A DNA stretch of 7,140 nucleotides, taken from NCBI GenBank assembly GCA_003520145.1, contig DOVJ01000043.1, forward strand, positions 1 through 7,140. Reading direction: 5' to 3'. This DNA is from Eubacterium sp. GTDB lineage: Bacteria > Bacillota > Clostridia > Lachnospirales > Lachnospiraceae. The notes under the pieces were generated by a model, which was given only the letters and a program-made list of their open reading frames with translations, was not told where the DNA came from and did no database searches. Positions 5,774 through 7,140 of this stretch are shown piece by piece. Numbering within the stretch: position 1 is the first letter of the stretch; each line of letters starts with the position of its first letter. The position numbers were made by a program, and so were the translations under genes.

Positions 5774-6550
5774 TTAATTATCCCCATTTCTTCTATAGGC
5801 CTGGCTAATCAGCCCCATAACATACTCAAAATCTGAATCTGATTTAAGATATATGCGATAATCTCCGTTCCCCCAATGTCCAAGGTTGGATACATCATCA
5901 GCCATATTGTCAGGATCCTTCAGTGTTCCCTTGCGCATATTTACAAATATTTTCAAGGCATGTTTCTGAACTTCTACATCTGCGAAATTCTTTGGAGCCT
6001 TAAAAGCGATATAGAGTTTTTTGGCTTCAACAGAAACGCCTTCTAATGAAGTTAACGCTTCTCTCAGTTTTCGATACAGTTCCCTTATTTCAGAATCCGC
6101 CTTGGCTAAGAATGCTTCTTCCGTGTAAACAATACTATCTTCAACCTCGGCTGCAATCTTTTCATCCTCAATTTCATGGCCCTCCGGTGTGAGTTTATGT
6201 AGTCTATCGGAAGTACCGCTAATATCAGCAATAGTTTTCAAAATAGCGTAAGCGTCATCTGCGGTCATGGCGTAGAACTCTTTAGTTCTTTTCTTTCCAT
6301 CAAAAGTCTCAATTGCTCTGAGATTAGGATTTATATTGTCAATCATATTATGGATTGCAATATCACGAAGTCTTTCATTTACCTCGTAAACCGCATAGGT
6401 TCTAAAAGCAAAAGGGATACATTCGCTGCGATTCAGTTCTTTAAGGCGTTTATTAATATCATCAGCATATCCAATTTTCACATATTCCGGAAAACTCGGA
6501 TTAGTAAGAATATATACTACTCCAGCCTTTTTATTGGATTCTTTACTCAT
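5774..6550 (-). CDS. GIY-YIG (T5orf172-like) nuclease fused to a DUF5655 domain
   Basis: The protein has 258 residues. The N-terminal domain (about 9-105) has the GIY-YIG layout of the T5orf172 type: GVVYIL at 10-15, YVKIG at 23-27, the conserved arginine R35 in INKRL, a helix with H67, and TKEFY at 89-93 whose E91 is the likely metal-binding glutamate. All expected catalytic positions are filled, so it is probably an active DNA endonuclease (inference). The C-terminal part (about 145-255) matches DUF5655: EIRELYRKL, KKLYIAFKAPKNFADVE, GHWGNGDYRIYL and a final MGLISQAY. DUF5655 is of unknown function and is often found attached to or near nucleases. The start overlaps the upstream nuclease stop as ATGA, with AGGAGG (6560-6565) nine bases before. 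Isoleucine codons are mainly ATT (13 of 20), unlike the genes downstream. No terminator is seen after its stop. Confidence 0.85.
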   Translation of the reverse strand: MSKESNKKAGVVYILTNPSFPEYVKIGYADDINKRLKELNRSECIPFAFRTYAVYEVNERLRDIAIHNMIDNINPNLRAIETFDGKKRTKEFYAMTADDAYAILKTIADISGTSDRLHKLTPEGHEIEDEKIAAEVEDSIVYTEEAFLAKADSEIRELYRKLREALTSLEGVSVEAKKLYIAFKAPKNFADVEVQKHALKIFVNMRKGTLKDPDNMADDVSNLGHWGNGDYRIYLKSDSDFEYVMGLISQAYRRNGDN

Positions 6551-7140
6551 GCGTCCTGCCCTCCTTTTTTCTCGGAGTTACTACCTGTCACATCAGAAAG
6601 TTCTACCTCTATTTCCTCAATCGAAGGAAGGGAGGATTTATAGTCCTCCGGCAAGAATGCGTTAATATCGTATGCAGAAATTCCCATAGGCTGGCTGCTT
6701 GCTTCCAGGGCATACTGGGCTTTTACATTGTCCTTGCCCTTACAGATGATCAGTCCGAGTGTCGGACCGTCGTTTTCGCCCTTCAGGTGATGGTTCACCG
6801 TTACCATATATGTTCCAAGCTGTCCCATATCACGAGGGTTGAACTCTTCAACCTTCACTTCTACAACAACATAGCAGTGCAGCTTGATATTGTAAAAGAG
6901 CATATCTACATATTCTTCAGTCTCGCCGATCTGCAGCCTTACTTCTCTACCCACAAATGCAAATCCGTTTCCAAGCTCCAAAAGGAACTTTCCGATGTTA
7001 TCCATCAGGGCATCTTTCAGCTCTTTCTCGTCGAATTTCTCACGGATCGTAAGAAAATCAAAATTATAGGGATCTCTCGTAATAGCCTGAGCCAGATCAC
7101 TCTGTTCTTCCGGGAGTGTCAGCGCAAAGTTTGATACGGC
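6547..7140 (-). CDS. yhcG: YhcG/DUF1016-type PDDEXK nuclease, C-terminal 197 residues (5' end outside the window)
   Basis: The frame is open from the right window edge. An in-frame ATG at 7005 is internal, because the upstream codons read as the same family (NFALTLPEEQSDLAQAITRD, then PYNFDFLTIREKF). In visible-fragment numbering: DPYNFDFL at 23-30, KFLLELGNGFAFVGREVRL at 51-69, YVDMLFYN at 77-84 with catalytic D79, YVVVEVKVEEF at 90-100 with the E94-x-K96 pair, MGQLGTYM at 105-112, PTLGLIICKGK at 126-136, YALEASSQPMGISAY at 143-157 and LPSIEEIEVEL at 171-181. This is the PDDEXK domain that closes YhcG (DUF1016) proteins, with catalytic residues intact. The missing N-terminal half would hold the DUF1016 helical domain. 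A short polar tail follows (SDVTGSNSEKKGGQDA). It overlaps and probably is co-translated with the GIY-YIG gene. The target is unknown; the family is often found near restriction-modification loci. Confidence 0.92.
   Translation of the reverse strand, partial: AVSNFALTLPEEQSDLAQAITRDPYNFDFLTIREKFDEKELKDALMDNIGKFLLELGNGFAFVGREVRLQIGETEEYVDMLFYNIKLHCYVVVEVKVEEFNPRDMGQLGTYMVTVNHHLKGENDGPTLGLIICKGKDNVKAQYALEASSQPMGISAYDINAFLPEDYKSSLPSIEEIEVELSDVTGSNSEKKGGQDA

Noticed and set aside
6547..7005. Reading the YhcG-type gene as a complete 152-residue protein starting at 7005
   Set aside because: The frame is open to the window edge and the upstream 45 codons continue the family's sequence (SDLAQAI, DPYNFDFL), so the ATG at 7005 is an internal methionine.
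1..7140. CRISPR array, tRNA, rRNA, insertion sequence or transposase
   Set aside because: No regularly spaced direct repeats, tRNA-like folds, terminal inverted repeats or transposase-like frames were seen on either strand.

Overview
The window looks like chromosomal DNA of a motile, low-to-moderate G+C Firmicute. The best guess is Clostridia, family Lachnospiraceae (inference from protein style, strong AGGAGG ribosome binding sites, and a short FliD-like protein followed by a small GVIYE-type protein). No ribosomal RNA or taxonomic marker is present. All eight genes lie on the minus strand, so transcription runs from high to low coordinates. The window is densely coded: the only gaps above 30 bases are about 126 bases (5648-5773) and 83 bases (4231-4313).

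Right block (5774-7140): two translationally coupled genes (ATGA overlap). The first is the C-terminal part of a YhcG/DUF1016-type PDDEXK nuclease that enters from beyond the right edge. The second is a GIY-YIG (T5orf172-like) protein fused to a DUF5655 domain. Their isoleucine codon choice (5 ATA of 31) differs sharply from the rest of the window, which suggests an acquired nuclease cassette, plausibly defence-related.

Middle block (4314-5647): a well-formed promoter and a leader hairpin precede a short protein resembling the C-terminal part of the flagellar cap protein FliD. It is followed by a small helical protein of a type seen with flagellar genes. The block ends in an intrinsic terminator.

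Left block (1-4230): a SAM-dependent methyltransferase, then a compact ABC-type membrane system. That system has a MacB/FtsX-like extracytoplasmic subunit with only two membrane segments, a polytopic permease whose outer C-terminal domain looks like the non-catalytic start of an M1 aminopeptidase, an ATPase, and the start of another membrane protein that overlaps the ATPase gene and leaves the window. These genes overlap or are separated by 1 to 29 bases and are probably co-transcribed. The transported substrate cannot be told from the sequence.

Three gene starts are set or corrected here from ribosome binding sites: methyltransferase at 4230, small flagellar-associated protein at 4871, and the partial membrane protein at 152. 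The most unusual items are the paired nuclease operon, the ABC permease with a peptidase-like domain lacking HEXXH, the half-size FtsX-like partner, the FliD-like mini-protein, and a long inverted repeat across the probable transcription start at about 5714.
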